Part shown: in pieces, positions 1 to 7,541 of the stretch
Position numbering within the stretch: position 1 is the first letter of the stretch
Layout: each line of letters starts with the position of its first letter
Source of the DNA: an uncultured Mucilaginibacter sp.
Lineage (GTDB): Bacteria; Bacteroidota; Bacteroidia; Sphingobacteriales; Sphingobacteriaceae
DNA: 34,389 nt
Assembly (NCBI GenBank): GCA_913775265.1
Contig: CAJYJH010000035.1
Span: forward strand, 1-34,389
Direction: 5' to 3'
Notes under the pieces: model-generated
Told to the model about the DNA's origin: nothing
Database searches by the model: none
The model's input: the letters and a program-made list of their open reading frames with translations, nothing else
Translations under genes and position numbers: made by a program

Positions 1-323
1 GCGGTATCAGCATTTACCCTAACAGTATTGCCAATTTATTAATGAAGCGCGAATACGAAGATGAACAGGCCAAATACGACAGCTTTTACATTGATGCCAA
101 TTTTGCCTGGAATGTAAATGGCAACCCTTATGGCAAACCGGGCGATATGGCCACCCTAAAACTGATGATTAATGTTAAGCGCTTTATGCTCAGCCGTAAG
201 CTGGCTCTCTCGCCCAAATTAGGGTCGCAAACGGTGTATTTTAATAACAATAACCTCGGCAGATCTTTCTATAGTTTTTTTACCGCTGGTGTGGGTTTGA
301 GTTTGGGTAAGTTTCCGGAGTAG
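1..323 (+). CDS. C-terminal part of an envelope/outer-membrane-like protein (5' end outside window)
   Basis: The reading frame is open from the first complete codon (position 3) to the TAG at 321-323, so the gene begins upstream of the window and only about 106 C-terminal residues are visible. The tail alternates polar and hydrophobic residues, is rich in Asn, Gly and aromatics, and ends in a Gly-rich amphipathic strand (AGVGLSLGKF). This resembles the last strands of an outer-membrane beta-barrel, but no family motif is visible, so membership is inference. An internal ATG at 42 is probably not the true start because the frame continues upstream of it. Confidence 0.6.
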   Translation, partial: GISIYPNSIANLLMKREYEDEQAKYDSFYIDANFAWNVNGNPYGKPGDMATLKLMINVKRFMLSRKLALSPKLGSQTVYFNNNNLGRSFYSFFTAGVGLSLGKFPE

Positions 324-424
324 GTGGGTGTGCGGAAGTTGGTATTGTTAAAGGGTCTGTGACGAAATAGTTAGGCTATCATTGTTTCTTGTATTAGACG
401 TATGTGCTTTTTGAGGTTTGTTAG

Positions 425-625
425 TGCGATTTTGACTCTCACCTGTGCTCGTTAACTTACTTCGTCCGCTCATTGCCACGGAGGCTACTTCTTTTGACAT
501 AGCCTCAAAAGAATCAAAAACGCCTGGCTGTTGCGATCACCTGTCCACCCGCATGTCCCTCGCTGGCCCGGGCGCAACAGCGAGCCTTTGCGCTTCTTAA
601 TCATAATTTTCTGAATTTAAGAATT
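425..625 (-). repeat. Long intergenic repeat, internally deleted copy (partner at 23505-23895)
   Basis: The reverse complement of this stretch matches the repeat at 23505-23895. Shared blocks include ACTTCGTCCGCTCAT, TCCCTCGCTGGCCCGGGCGC and the tail CTGAATTTAAGAATT. The central ~200 bp of the larger copy are missing here. The gap between the genes at 323 and 724 therefore consists mostly of repeat DNA, with no credible gene. Confidence 0.6.
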
Positions 626-654
626 GACAGAATAAAGTTAGAGTACTTAGTATG

Positions 655-723
655 CTCATTTAAAGTCCTCCCTACCAGGGGATGATTTAGGTAAGGCTGC
701 TCCCCCTTCAGGGGGCTGGGGGG
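655..723 (-). repeat. CCCCCTGAAGGGGG hairpin repeat abutting a stop codon
   Basis: On the minus strand the TAA stop of the 724-1269 gene is followed immediately by CCCCCCAGCCCCCTGAAGGG and then by a CAGCC...ACCTAAATC...GGAGG block. A second copy follows the stop of the gene ending at 16277 in the same relation to its gene. CCCCCT-GA-AGGGGG forms a tight hairpin, so a role at transcript 3' ends is possible. Confidence 0.65.
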
Positions 724-1269
724 TTACTGCTCTTGCAAGGTATCGGCATCTTTTTTCAGGTACAGCACGGTAGCAAACACTTTGTTGCTTTGCCAGCGTT
801 GCTGCATTTCGGGTGTTACTATCTGCGGTGGGTGCTGGTTTTTCAGGGTCAGCACTTCGGGTTTAGACATGCTTATCTTGAGCAGGTCGGGGCGCACGGC
901 CTCAATCCTGAATACGCGAAAAACAGCTGTCTCCTCGCTGGTGCTGGTTCCGTCAGGGAGTTTTCCCCGGCGCGAGGTAAAGTTGCTTACTGCCCAGCTT
1001 TCAAAAACTTTGGTATTTAGTGTTAAAGCACCGCCCAGCCAGGTCCAGTCGTCGTGGCTTATTTTTTTCTCCCACCGTCCCCGGTTATCCGGGTCGTATT
1101 GCAGGCCAACCATATGGTCGGCCTCAATTTCATACCCGGTTGTATCATTAAACCATCGCCCGGCAAAGGCATCGGGTGCGGTCCATTGCGCCCTGGCCGA
1201 AAATGACAGGCCTGTCAGTAATATTAAAAGAAGTGTTTTCACGGCTTTAAGATAGTTTATTTTACACAA
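724..1269 (-). CDS. Secreted hypothetical protein
   Basis: No family is recognised. The N-terminus holds a classic signal peptide (KTLLLILLTGLSFSARAQ) with cleavage expected after ARAQ, so the product is periplasmic or extracellular. The mature part, about 150 residues, is rich in Trp and charged residues and has no Cys, suggesting a small soluble beta-rich domain; this is inference. The longest frame starts with TTG at 1269, but a GTG at 1242 places the signal peptide right at the N-terminus and is the more natural start. An in-frame stop lies just upstream of the TTG. The stop codon abuts a CCCCCT hairpin repeat that may serve as its 3' end. Confidence 0.65.
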   Translation of the reverse strand: MCKINYLKAVKTLLLILLTGLSFSARAQWTAPDAFAGRWFNDTTGYEIEADHMVGLQYDPDNRGRWEKKISHDDWTWLGGALTLNTKVFESWAVSNFTSRRGKLPDGTSTSEETAVFRVFRIEAVRPDLLKISMSKPEVLTLKNQHPPQIVTPEMQQRWQSNKVFATVLYLKKDADTLQEQ

Positions 1270-1447
1270 TCCAAAGGCGCAAGTTTATCCCACGCCGGCA
1301 TCTGCACTTTACAACTCGTTCATCCATAAAACGGCCTTTCTGCTTTTACAATAAGGTATGCAGGTACAGGTATTTAACCTACCCATTGTATTAGCCGTTA
1401 AAGCCCTACCCCTGCCGCATTCCATTTATTTAGCCATAGCTTGCTCA

Positions 1448-1477
1448 TTTGAGTAAGGTATTTAAATAATAACTTTG
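1448..1477 (+). promoter_or_regulatory. Putative Bacteroidota-type promoter for the YwqK-like gene
   Basis: TTTG at 1448-1451 is followed after 18 bases by TAACTTTG at 1470-1477. This fits the Bacteroidota primary sigma consensus (TTTG, about 19 bases, TAnnTTTG). It would give a leader of roughly 45 nt before the ATG at 1530. Confidence 0.5.
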
Positions 1478-1529
1478 AGAAGGTTATCGTCACAATAAAT
1501 CCGCTTATGATGGCCGTTACACCCAACTA

Positions 1530-3053
1530 ATGAATTTTAACATTACCAACGGTACGGGCTATATTGCTATTGGGCTTTGTGATGCAGGGTCGTACATACA
1601 AATAAACAAGCCGGTAACGTTAGTCTGGCCGGACGCCGGCGGCTCGGTGGCCGAATATCTTTGCCTGATGCCCATGGCTCCGGGCGAACATGAAAAAGTC
1701 CATGATTTAATTATGGATAGCTTAAACACCGATTTTACCGGCCGCGAGCAAGACCTGTATGAGGTACTTAAACCGCTGCTATCCCTGTTACCAAACGGCG
1801 AATATGATTTAACCTACCGTGCCGGACTGCCCCAACCGGAACCGGTAAATGACCAAAACCAACCGGTGAGCTACGCCTGGTTTACAGAATATCCCACGCC
1901 GGTAAAACTAAACCAGATTGACCAGCTTAAACGCGACTATAAAGCCGAGTGCAAACAGTTTGACCGCGAAGAATCGCTCTATGATTTAGTGGAGTTTACC
2001 TCAACCTGGGCATATAACGGCGGCGGGGCCTTCCGGTACGTGGCCACCCGGCCGTTTGATGAGATTGATGCAGACCAGGTTAGGCATTTTGAAAGGCAGA
2101 TTGCCGAAGGCGCACGGCCTTGGGTGCTGGTGATGAACGCTGTTTTGCCGGAGCACGAATGGTCGGCCGATTTTGTATTGGATGGCCACCACAAACTGGA
2201 GGCTTACAACAACATGAGGGTGAACCCGCCCAGTGTAACCATTACCCAGCATATACGGCACAACGACGAAAAGATATTTGATGCCGAAGCACTGGCGCAG
2301 CAGCTTTACCCTTGGCAAATGCGCCACATTCTCGACCATTGGAACGACTACGAGAAAGACAGGTTTGTGATCACAAAGTTGCAAAACCCCGAAAGCCCGC
2401 TGCACAAGCATGTACGCAACGGCACAGTGCAGGAGTTTTACGACAACAAACAGCTGCGCCACCAGGCGTTTTATATTAACGACAAGCCCCATGGCCAGGA
2501 ACTAAACTGGTACAACAATGGCCAGCTAAAATCCGAACAATACTATAACCATGGTAAACGGATTGGCACCTGGAAAAACTACTACCCATTGGGCAATATC
2601 TGGCAAATACAAACTTTTAATGATGAGAGTGCTTACCATGGGCAGGTAATATCCTATTACGAAAACGGCCAGAAACGACAGGCATCCGAGTACGAAAACG
2701 GACGGCAAAAGGACGGATTGAGCAAACAAAGCTGGCATTACAATGGCAACCCCGAATATGAAGCCACTTATTTGGCAGGCCGGCAGGTGGAGGTAAAACG
2801 ATGGGACAACTACAACAGTTTAACTGAGCACAGCGTCTATAACGCCGAAACCCAATTATACGAAAAGGTAAACCTGCCCGACCCGGCCGATACCCAGCCT
2901 GCCGGGCAGGTATACGTAAGTACCAGCCTAACTGATTTTTCGGACGATGGCATTATTAGGGGCAACGGAGAGAATTTTAAATACTACGTGTTTGTTTTTG
3001 TGGTGATTTTGTTGCTGGCCTACCTGTTTTGGTGGATGGGGCAGCCGTTGTGA
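1530..3053 (+). CDS. MORN-repeat (YwqK antitoxin-like) protein with C-terminal membrane anchor
   Basis: The 507-residue product has an unrecognised N-terminal region (about 1-285). This is followed by repeated MORN_2/YwqK-type units at about 288-420, such as QEFYDNKQLRHQAFYINDKP, LNWYNNGQLKSEQYYNHGKR and ISYYENGQKRQASEYENGRQ. A single hydrophobic helix (YYVFVFVVILLLAYLFWWM) lies at the extreme C-terminus. No signal peptide is evident, so it is probably tail-anchored with the repeats in the cytoplasm. Proteins of this repeat class are often annotated as toxin-antitoxin YwqK family antitoxin, but that function is poorly established. The HNH endonuclease gene follows about 65 bp downstream on the same strand, so the two may be co-transcribed. 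The start is the first ATG; no earlier in-frame ATG exists after the stop near 1476. Confidence 0.75.
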   Translation: MNFNITNGTGYIAIGLCDAGSYIQINKPVTLVWPDAGGSVAEYLCLMPMAPGEHEKVHDLIMDSLNTDFTGREQDLYEVLKPLLSLLPNGEYDLTYRAGLPQPEPVNDQNQPVSYAWFTEYPTPVKLNQIDQLKRDYKAECKQFDREESLYDLVEFTSTWAYNGGGAFRYVATRPFDEIDADQVRHFERQIAEGARPWVLVMNAVLPEHEWSADFVLDGHHKLEAYNNMRVNPPSVTITQHIRHNDEKIFDAEALAQQLYPWQMRHILDHWNDYEKDRFVITKLQNPESPLHKHVRNGTVQEFYDNKQLRHQAFYINDKPHGQELNWYNNGQLKSEQYYNHGKRIGTWKNYYPLGNIWQIQTFNDESAYHGQVISYYENGQKRQASEYENGRQKDGLSKQSWHYNGNPEYEATYLAGRQVEVKRWDNYNSLTEHSVYNAETQLYEKVNLPDPADTQPAGQVYVSTSLTDFSDDGIIRGNGENFKYYVFVFVVILLLAYLFWWMGQPL

Positions 3054-3119
3054 GTTGAGGGATAGTGAAGGACCTATTGTTTTGAAATACATGCAAATTT
3101 GCTGACATTTATCCCAGCC

Positions 3120-4079
3120 ATGCTTACCCTTGCCGATTATTTGTACCGCTTTACGCACCTCAAACAGGGCGTAACCCGCTATGGCAAGGCACCGCACAAA
3201 CCGGTGTTGCTCATTACTTTGCTCGAGCTCATCGGTCGTGGTCATATTACTGATAACCAGGTTTTAGTAAATACCGAACTGGTGGGCACTTTTCAGGAAA
3301 ACTGGCGACTGCTGGTAAACACCCTGCACCAGGCCGATTTTACGCAGCCCTTTTACTACCTGCAAAGCGAACAGGCCGACAGGCAACCCCTGTGGCAACT
3401 ACACGCCAAACCCGGCAGCCAGATTAACGCCCACATTAAAAGCGTAAACACCCTCATCAATGTGCTGGCTTATGGTAGCTTTGCCCCGCCCCTGTTTGCG
3501 CTGCTGCTCGATGCCGTAAACCGGCAAGTACTGCTCAATGCCTTGCTGCAAACTTATTTTGCCCCCTTGCGCACAGCTTACCTGCAAGCCAAAGCCACCG
3601 GCCAGGGCTACCTTACCGAGCTGGAACATTACGTATTAAACGAACCCGAAGTTAAGTATCAAACCCTCGCGCCGCCCGTTACCGAAGAAGACATATTTGT
3701 GCGTGGCGGACTATTTAAAAAACTGATCCCCAGGGTATATAACCACACTTGCTGCATTACCGGCTTGCGCATCGAAAGCACTTTTGGCCATACCCTGATT
3801 GATGCCTGCCACATTGAACCGTTTAGCCTGAACGGCAACGACCAGATTACCAACGGACTGGCCCTGTGCCCCAACCTGCACCGCGCGTTTGACCGCGGAC
3901 TGATCAGCATCGACCAGCAGTATCGCGTCATCACCTCGCCCCACCTGCGCGAAGATCACGCTCACCCTTACAGCCTCGGCCAGCTACACGGCCGGCCCCT
4001 GCGGCTGCCCGATCACCGGCATCACCGCCCGGCTTTAGCAAATTTGGAATGGCATCGGGGGAATGTGTTTAGGGGGTGA
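3120..4079 (+). CDS. HNH endonuclease (HNH_2-type)
   Basis: The C-terminal third carries an HNH nuclease signature: a Cys pair (HTCCITG, about residues 211-217 from this start), then DACHIEPF with the catalytic-type His, then ALCPNLHRAFDRGLISID. Together these match the PF13391-like HNH_2 fold found in solitary and restriction-associated endonucleases. The N-terminal ~200 residues (LADYLYRFTHLKQGVTRYGKAPHKP...) form the helical region usual for this class. I chose the ATG at 3120 (MLTLADYL) because homologues usually begin there; the ATG at 3099 is an alternative. The gene lies between a MORN protein and a small lipoprotein on the same strand. No methyltransferase is adjacent, so restriction function is not indicated. 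DNA or phage defence would be inference. Confidence 0.8.
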   Translation: MLTLADYLYRFTHLKQGVTRYGKAPHKPVLLITLLELIGRGHITDNQVLVNTELVGTFQENWRLLVNTLHQADFTQPFYYLQSEQADRQPLWQLHAKPGSQINAHIKSVNTLINVLAYGSFAPPLFALLLDAVNRQVLLNALLQTYFAPLRTAYLQAKATGQGYLTELEHYVLNEPEVKYQTLAPPVTEEDIFVRGGLFKKLIPRVYNHTCCITGLRIESTFGHTLIDACHIEPFSLNGNDQITNGLALCPNLHRAFDRGLISIDQQYRVITSPHLREDHAHPYSLGQLHGRPLRLPDHRHHRPALANLEWHRGNVFRG

Positions 4080-4120
4080 GGGTGTTAGTAATATTAACCA
4101 TAAACCTAAAAAGCAACTTA

Positions 4121-4516
4121 GTGAAAAATACAATAATTGCACTCATACTTTCCTTGATCTCGGCAGGTTGTTACTCCCAGCCTAAAATTAAAAAAGTAGA
4201 AGTTCTTTGCGTGTCTCCTTCAATACATACGGTAATGAAAATTGATTGTGAAAGCTTCAAATCTGTATTCAAAGAAAAAGTTAAAGTCACTAATTTGGAT
4301 AAAAACGATATCCGTAAAATGGAAACTTATTTAACAAAATGGACATCCTCAAAAAATCTTGAGCCAGATGTTAGAGCACAGTTCATCATACATAATACAG
4401 ATGGAAGTATCAAAGTTTTATGTTACGATGGCGGTTACATATTATCCATGAATGGGCATGATGGTAAAGTCAGTACTTCGTTCGCTTATTTTCTAAATAG
4501 TATAATTTGCAGATGA
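4121..4516 (+). CDS. Small exported hypothetical (probable lipoprotein)
   Basis: The frame is open from 4076 and overlaps the HNH stop. A GTG at 4121 starts directly with a signal peptide (KNTIIALILSLISAGCYSQ) and is the likely start. SAGC could be a lipobox, but Ser at -3 is unusual; signal peptidase I cleavage after YSQ is the alternative. The mature ~110 residues are Lys-rich with several Cys (VLCVSPS, KIDCESF, VLCYDGG, IICR). Base composition is clearly more AT-rich than in the two genes upstream. No family is recognised. Confidence 0.6.
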   Translation: MKNTIIALILSLISAGCYSQPKIKKVEVLCVSPSIHTVMKIDCESFKSVFKEKVKVTNLDKNDIRKMETYLTKWTSSKNLEPDVRAQFIIHNTDGSIKVLCYDGGYILSMNGHDGKVSTSFAYFLNSIICR

Positions 4517-4528
4517 TTAAGTAAGCCT

Positions 4529-4650
4529 TTCATTTAGCGCAAGTCTTAGTGCCCCGGTGATTGCGTAATAGCCTGAGTTGGGCTATCGGCAGACAAGCAT
4601 AAGGGAGGCTTACCCTTTACACAGCCTCACTAAGACTTGCGCTAAATGAA
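4529..4650 (+). repeat. Nested palindrome, subfamily 1 (complete copy)
   Basis: The ends TTCATTTAGCGC (4529-4540) and GCGCTAAATGAA (4639-4650) are perfect inverted repeats. They continue inward as the subfamily core AAGTCTTAGTG / CACTAAGACTT, and the inner palindrome is degenerate. The element fills the gap between the lipoprotein and esterase genes and carries no coding sequence. Confidence 0.85.
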
Positions 4651-4673
4651 CGTTGAATTGTTACCTTTAAACA

Positions 4674-5882
4674 ATGAACAAAAGAGTAAATCTTAACGGA
4701 TACATTAACCAACTTAGCTTTTTGTTGATGCTGTTATTGATAGGCTTTTTGTTACCCTATGCAGCTGCTGCACAGATCGACTCTTTACCCGCCCATAACC
4801 AAAGAGCGGTGCTAATACATTCAAAGGTTATGGCCGAAGACAGGACCCTCTGGATACACCTGCCGGATAGCTACGCAACTACTCCATTAAACACTTACCC
4901 TGTATTATACGTGCTCGACGCAGGTAACCAGTTTAATCACGCCGTCGAAGCGGTAAGCTTTCTATCAGGGTACGACCGCAACAGGATGCCTGAAATGATA
5001 GTGGTTGGCATAACCAATGTTGACCGTGGCAGAGACTTTACCCCTGTTTACCTTAACACAGCCAACGGAACCATGGATAGCGTTAAAGCCGCAACCAACG
5101 CCGGAGCCGGCAGGTTTTTGAGATATCTGGCCAACGAAGTGGTTCCGTTTGTAGATTCACGTTACCGCACACAGCCCTACCGCATACTGGCCGGGCATTC
5201 GTTAAGCGGCCTATTTGCCTTGTACGTTAAAGAGCAGATGCCCAACTTGTTTCCGGCCATGATCTTAACCAGTCCTGCCATCAACGGTGTTAACGACAGA
5301 CTGCTTTCTAACCTTCAATCATTCATCAAGCCTGCGCACCCGCATAATGGCAAATTGTTTATCGCCATTGGCAACGAAAACACGCAGAAGGTTGACTCGT
5401 TAACCTCTGGTTTAAAGCGGTATGCCCCTACATGGCTCAACTGGGCTTACCAAAAGTATGATGACGAAAACCATTTTTCGGTGCCATACAAAAGCTTGTT
5501 CGACGGACTGAAATTCATCTACAAAAACTGGTTCACCGATTATTACGGAAACACGGCTATTACCTACCGGGATATCACCCAACACTTCAAAATATTATCC
5601 GACGAGTTTGGCTATCCTATAAACCCGACAGAAGACTTTGTAAACAACTGCGGTTATAACCAGCTCAATTCCGGACGTACGGCAAACGCGGTTGCGCTAT
5701 TTATCGAAAATGTAAAAGCTCATCCCAACTCTTATAACGCTTACGATAGCCTGGGCGAAGCATATCTGAAATCTGGCAATACGGCGCTTGCCATCTTAAA
5801 CTACAAAAAATCTGTTGAGTTAAACCCTCATCACCAGGCAGGGAAAGCCATACTCGAAAAACTGATGAAGGCCAGGAAGTAG
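4674..5882 (+). CDS. Alpha/beta-hydrolase esterase (Fes/IroE-like) with C-terminal TPR
   Basis: A signal peptide (LSFLLMLLLIGFLLPYAAAAQ) precedes an esterase-D/enterochelin-esterase fold at about residues 40-285. Visible elements are YPVLYVLDAG, the nucleophile elbow GHSLSG with Ser176, and DDENHF with the candidate catalytic His267. Residues about 330-398 form tetratricopeptide-like helices (NAYDSLGEAYLKSGNTALAI and NYKKSVELNP). This architecture is common in Bacteroidota as exported putative hydrolases of the alpha/beta superfamily. The actual ester substrate cannot be read from sequence; siderophore or carbohydrate esters are possibilities. The gene appears monocistronic, behind a palindromic element. 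A TACCTTTA just before the ATG resembles a -7 box but would leave almost no leader. Confidence 0.82.
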   Translation: MNKRVNLNGYINQLSFLLMLLLIGFLLPYAAAAQIDSLPAHNQRAVLIHSKVMAEDRTLWIHLPDSYATTPLNTYPVLYVLDAGNQFNHAVEAVSFLSGYDRNRMPEMIVVGITNVDRGRDFTPVYLNTANGTMDSVKAATNAGAGRFLRYLANEVVPFVDSRYRTQPYRILAGHSLSGLFALYVKEQMPNLFPAMILTSPAINGVNDRLLSNLQSFIKPAHPHNGKLFIAIGNENTQKVDSLTSGLKRYAPTWLNWAYQKYDDENHFSVPYKSLFDGLKFIYKNWFTDYYGNTAITYRDITQHFKILSDEFGYPINPTEDFVNNCGYNQLNSGRTANAVALFIENVKAHPNSYNAYDSLGEAYLKSGNTALAILNYKKSVELNPHHQAGKAILEKLMKARK

Positions 5883-5903
5883 GTGTTGGATGCTGTATGA
5901 TTA

Positions 5904-6297
5904 TTATTCTTTAAGCGGTACATCACCTTGCTCTGCAATGGCTTGTTTGGCTATGGTCACTGCCGCATCTTTTTTAACGCTATCCAGATCTTTTTTTGCA
6001 AACAGTGTAATTAAATAGACCCTCGTGCCATGATCGGTTTTAACAACGTTGTAGTACAATACCCTAAAACCACCGCTTTTGCCTTTGTTACTACTACAGT
6101 CGGGCATGCGTATTTTGTAGACGTTTTCACCATAAGCGTCGCCGGCTAATGGGTTATCTTTAAGGCAGGCAACCAATGTCTGCAAATCAGACTTTTATGG
6201 AGTGGTGGTTTTTAAAAGGCTTTAAGCTCCTTTTAAACTCACGGGTAAACAACACTTCATTCTCAGGCTTTGAAGCGGCCGCGTCATCTTCAGTCAT
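5904..6297 (-). pseudogene. RelE/HigB-like toxin, disrupted by a one-base frameshift
   Basis: A 93-codon frame at 5904-6185 encodes the body of a RelE/ParE-superfamily toxin: VYKIRMPDCSSNKGKSGGFR, VLYYNVV and RVYLITLFAKKDL. Its missing N-terminus (MTEDDAAASKPENEVLFTRE, then FKRSLKPFKNHHSIK) is found upstream in another frame starting with ATG at 6297. The frames join at an A-run (T-run at 6193-6196 on the plus strand). Removing one A gives SIKSDLQTLVACLKDN and a continuous protein of about 130 residues. The ATG overlaps the antitoxin stop by 8 bases, typical of a coupled TA operon. As it stands the toxin would be inactive unless this is a sequencing error or slippage restores the frame. Confidence 0.75.
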
Positions 6298-6517
6298 TCC
6301 AAAGGTCGTTGAACGACAAAGCATTTAACTCGCCTTTTTCAATCGCTTCCACCTCAATCAGTCCGCGTTTAAGAGCACCATCAATCTCACTTTTGGCATG
6401 CAGAGCCATAATCGCTTGCTTCAGCATTTCGGCACGCAACACGTTACCGCTCAGTTCAAGCAATTGCTTCACCTCGCTCACTTCGTTATCAGGCACTTCT
6501 ACGGTAATGGTGGTCAT
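6290..6517 (-). CDS. Type II antitoxin (RelB-like)
   Basis: This 75-residue acidic protein begins MTTITVEVPDNEVSEVKQLL, typical of the N-terminal strand and helix of small antitoxins paired with RelE/HigB toxins in Bacteroidota. The C-terminal half (KRGLIEVEAIEKGELNALSF) is the charged, probably disordered part expected to wrap the toxin. The ATG is followed eight codons later by a strongly predicted helix. The gene precedes the toxin and overlaps its start by 8 bases, so translation is likely coupled. Antitoxins of this type usually autoregulate their operon; no clear operator palindrome was found upstream. Confidence 0.72.
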   Translation of the reverse strand: MTTITVEVPDNEVSEVKQLLELSGNVLRAEMLKQAIMALHAKSEIDGALKRGLIEVEAIEKGELNALSFNDLWND

Positions 6518-6608
6518 GTTTTACTGTTAAACTGATGCTGTTCAAACAAATATACCTAAAACTAAACAAACCAGGCAACTAATGTTTTAGCTATGGCTGA
6601 TTAGCCTT

Positions 6609-6724
6609 TTTATTCAGCGCGAGTATTAGTGCTATGGGATTGAGCAGGAGCCTGACTTGTGCTATCCGCCCCCCCCAATTACTGGCGCAAGTATGTAGAG
6701 ACGCATTTGAAAAGGCTACCCAAG
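6609..6724 (+). repeat. Two truncated nested-palindrome halves joined head to tail
   Basis: A subfamily-1 left half (CAGCGCGAGTATTAGTGC ... GAGCCTGACTTGTGC) runs to about 6668. A C-rich junction follows, then a subfamily-2 left half (ACTGGCGCAAGTATGTAGAG) from about 6677. Neither copy retains its right arm. The stretch lies between the antitoxin gene and the convergent end of the next minus-strand gene. Confidence 0.6.
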
Positions 6725-6737
6725 TGTTCTTTCATCA

Positions 6738-7118
6738 TCAATACTCGCTTTCTATTTGTGCTCGCACTATTGAAAAATCTTTTACAATTTCATCCACCTC
6801 TTCAAATAAATCATCGTTATAGAATTCTTTAAAGAATGATGACGGCCACAAGGCGAAGCAGTTATCATCCAGCTTTCTGTAAATCCAATAAGAAGATATC
6901 CTTTCATCTGTGACATCAAAAAGGATGATTGGCACATGTATTAAATGCTCGTAATCTGAAACAATTTGCACAAAACAAGTATGTTCGTCAAAGGTCAGTG
7001 CCAGTACAATGTACTCTTTGCCGACAGTGATGTGGAAATGATTCTTTTGTTCCGCATAATCCCCTAAAATTTGAACGTGTTCTGAGGACAATGTTTTGCT
7101 TTTACAAAGTATTTTCAT
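6738..7118 (-). CDS. Hypothetical cytoplasmic protein
   Basis: The 126-residue acidic protein has no signal peptide or membrane segment. It has alternating strands (KNHFHITVGKEYIVLALTFD, CFVQIVSDYEH, VPIILFDV) followed by an acidic helical tail (FKEFYNDDLFEEVDEIVKDF). Single-domain acidic proteins of this shape are common among polymorphic-toxin immunity proteins, but no toxin lies nearby, so that is speculation. The gene is AT-rich relative to its surroundings. ATG start at 7118. Confidence 0.6.
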   Translation of the reverse strand: MKILCKSKTLSSEHVQILGDYAEQKNHFHITVGKEYIVLALTFDEHTCFVQIVSDYEHLIHVPIILFDVTDERISSYWIYRKLDDNCFALWPSSFFKEFYNDDLFEEVDEIVKDFSIVRAQIESEY

Positions 7119-7541
7119 TCATCGATGCTTTGTGTCTATGTAATTCTATAATTTTTTTGTCGGTATTTAAATTTCCTGTTTGATTTAGATAATTATTTCT
7201 TGACTGGTTTGACATTTTACCCTTTTTGCTGGCTGATGTATATAGCTATATTACGTGGGTGGCTGCTTATAACTTTCCGTTTATCCCCCAAACCGGCGCA
7301 AGTTACAGCAAGGCCTCATACAACTGCTACCCGTGACTTTAACGCGGAGCGCCGTTAGAGCCATTGATCAACAACCCCAACGGCGCTTACGCCACGCCGC
7401 GCATCCCCGAAGCCTTTACCCCTACCACGTTTAACCGGTTCGGCAGAGAAGCTTTTGCCTTTGTTGTAGCACGGGCAGCTTCGTTAAAGGTAGTTTTACT
7501 GTTGTGTAAAAAGGTTATATTCGCCTGTTAAACCTGTTGCA
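7119..7541. other. Intergenic stretch with a decayed palindrome and a gene-like fragment
   Basis: The first ~150 bases are AT-rich and probably hold the upstream region of the minus-strand gene. At about 7287-7345 a degenerate subfamily-2 palindrome is recognisable (GGCGCAAGTTAC ... GCTACCCGTGACTTTAACGC). From about 7345 to 7530 one frame reads as coding-like sequence (NPNGAYATPRIPEAFTPTTF) without a start codon, possibly a remnant. No intact gene is supported. Confidence 0.35.

Noticed and set aside
7345..7535. Coding-like frame (NPNGAYATPRIPEAFTPTTF)
   Set aside because: No start codon, no recognisable domain and it follows a decayed palindrome; at most a gene remnant.
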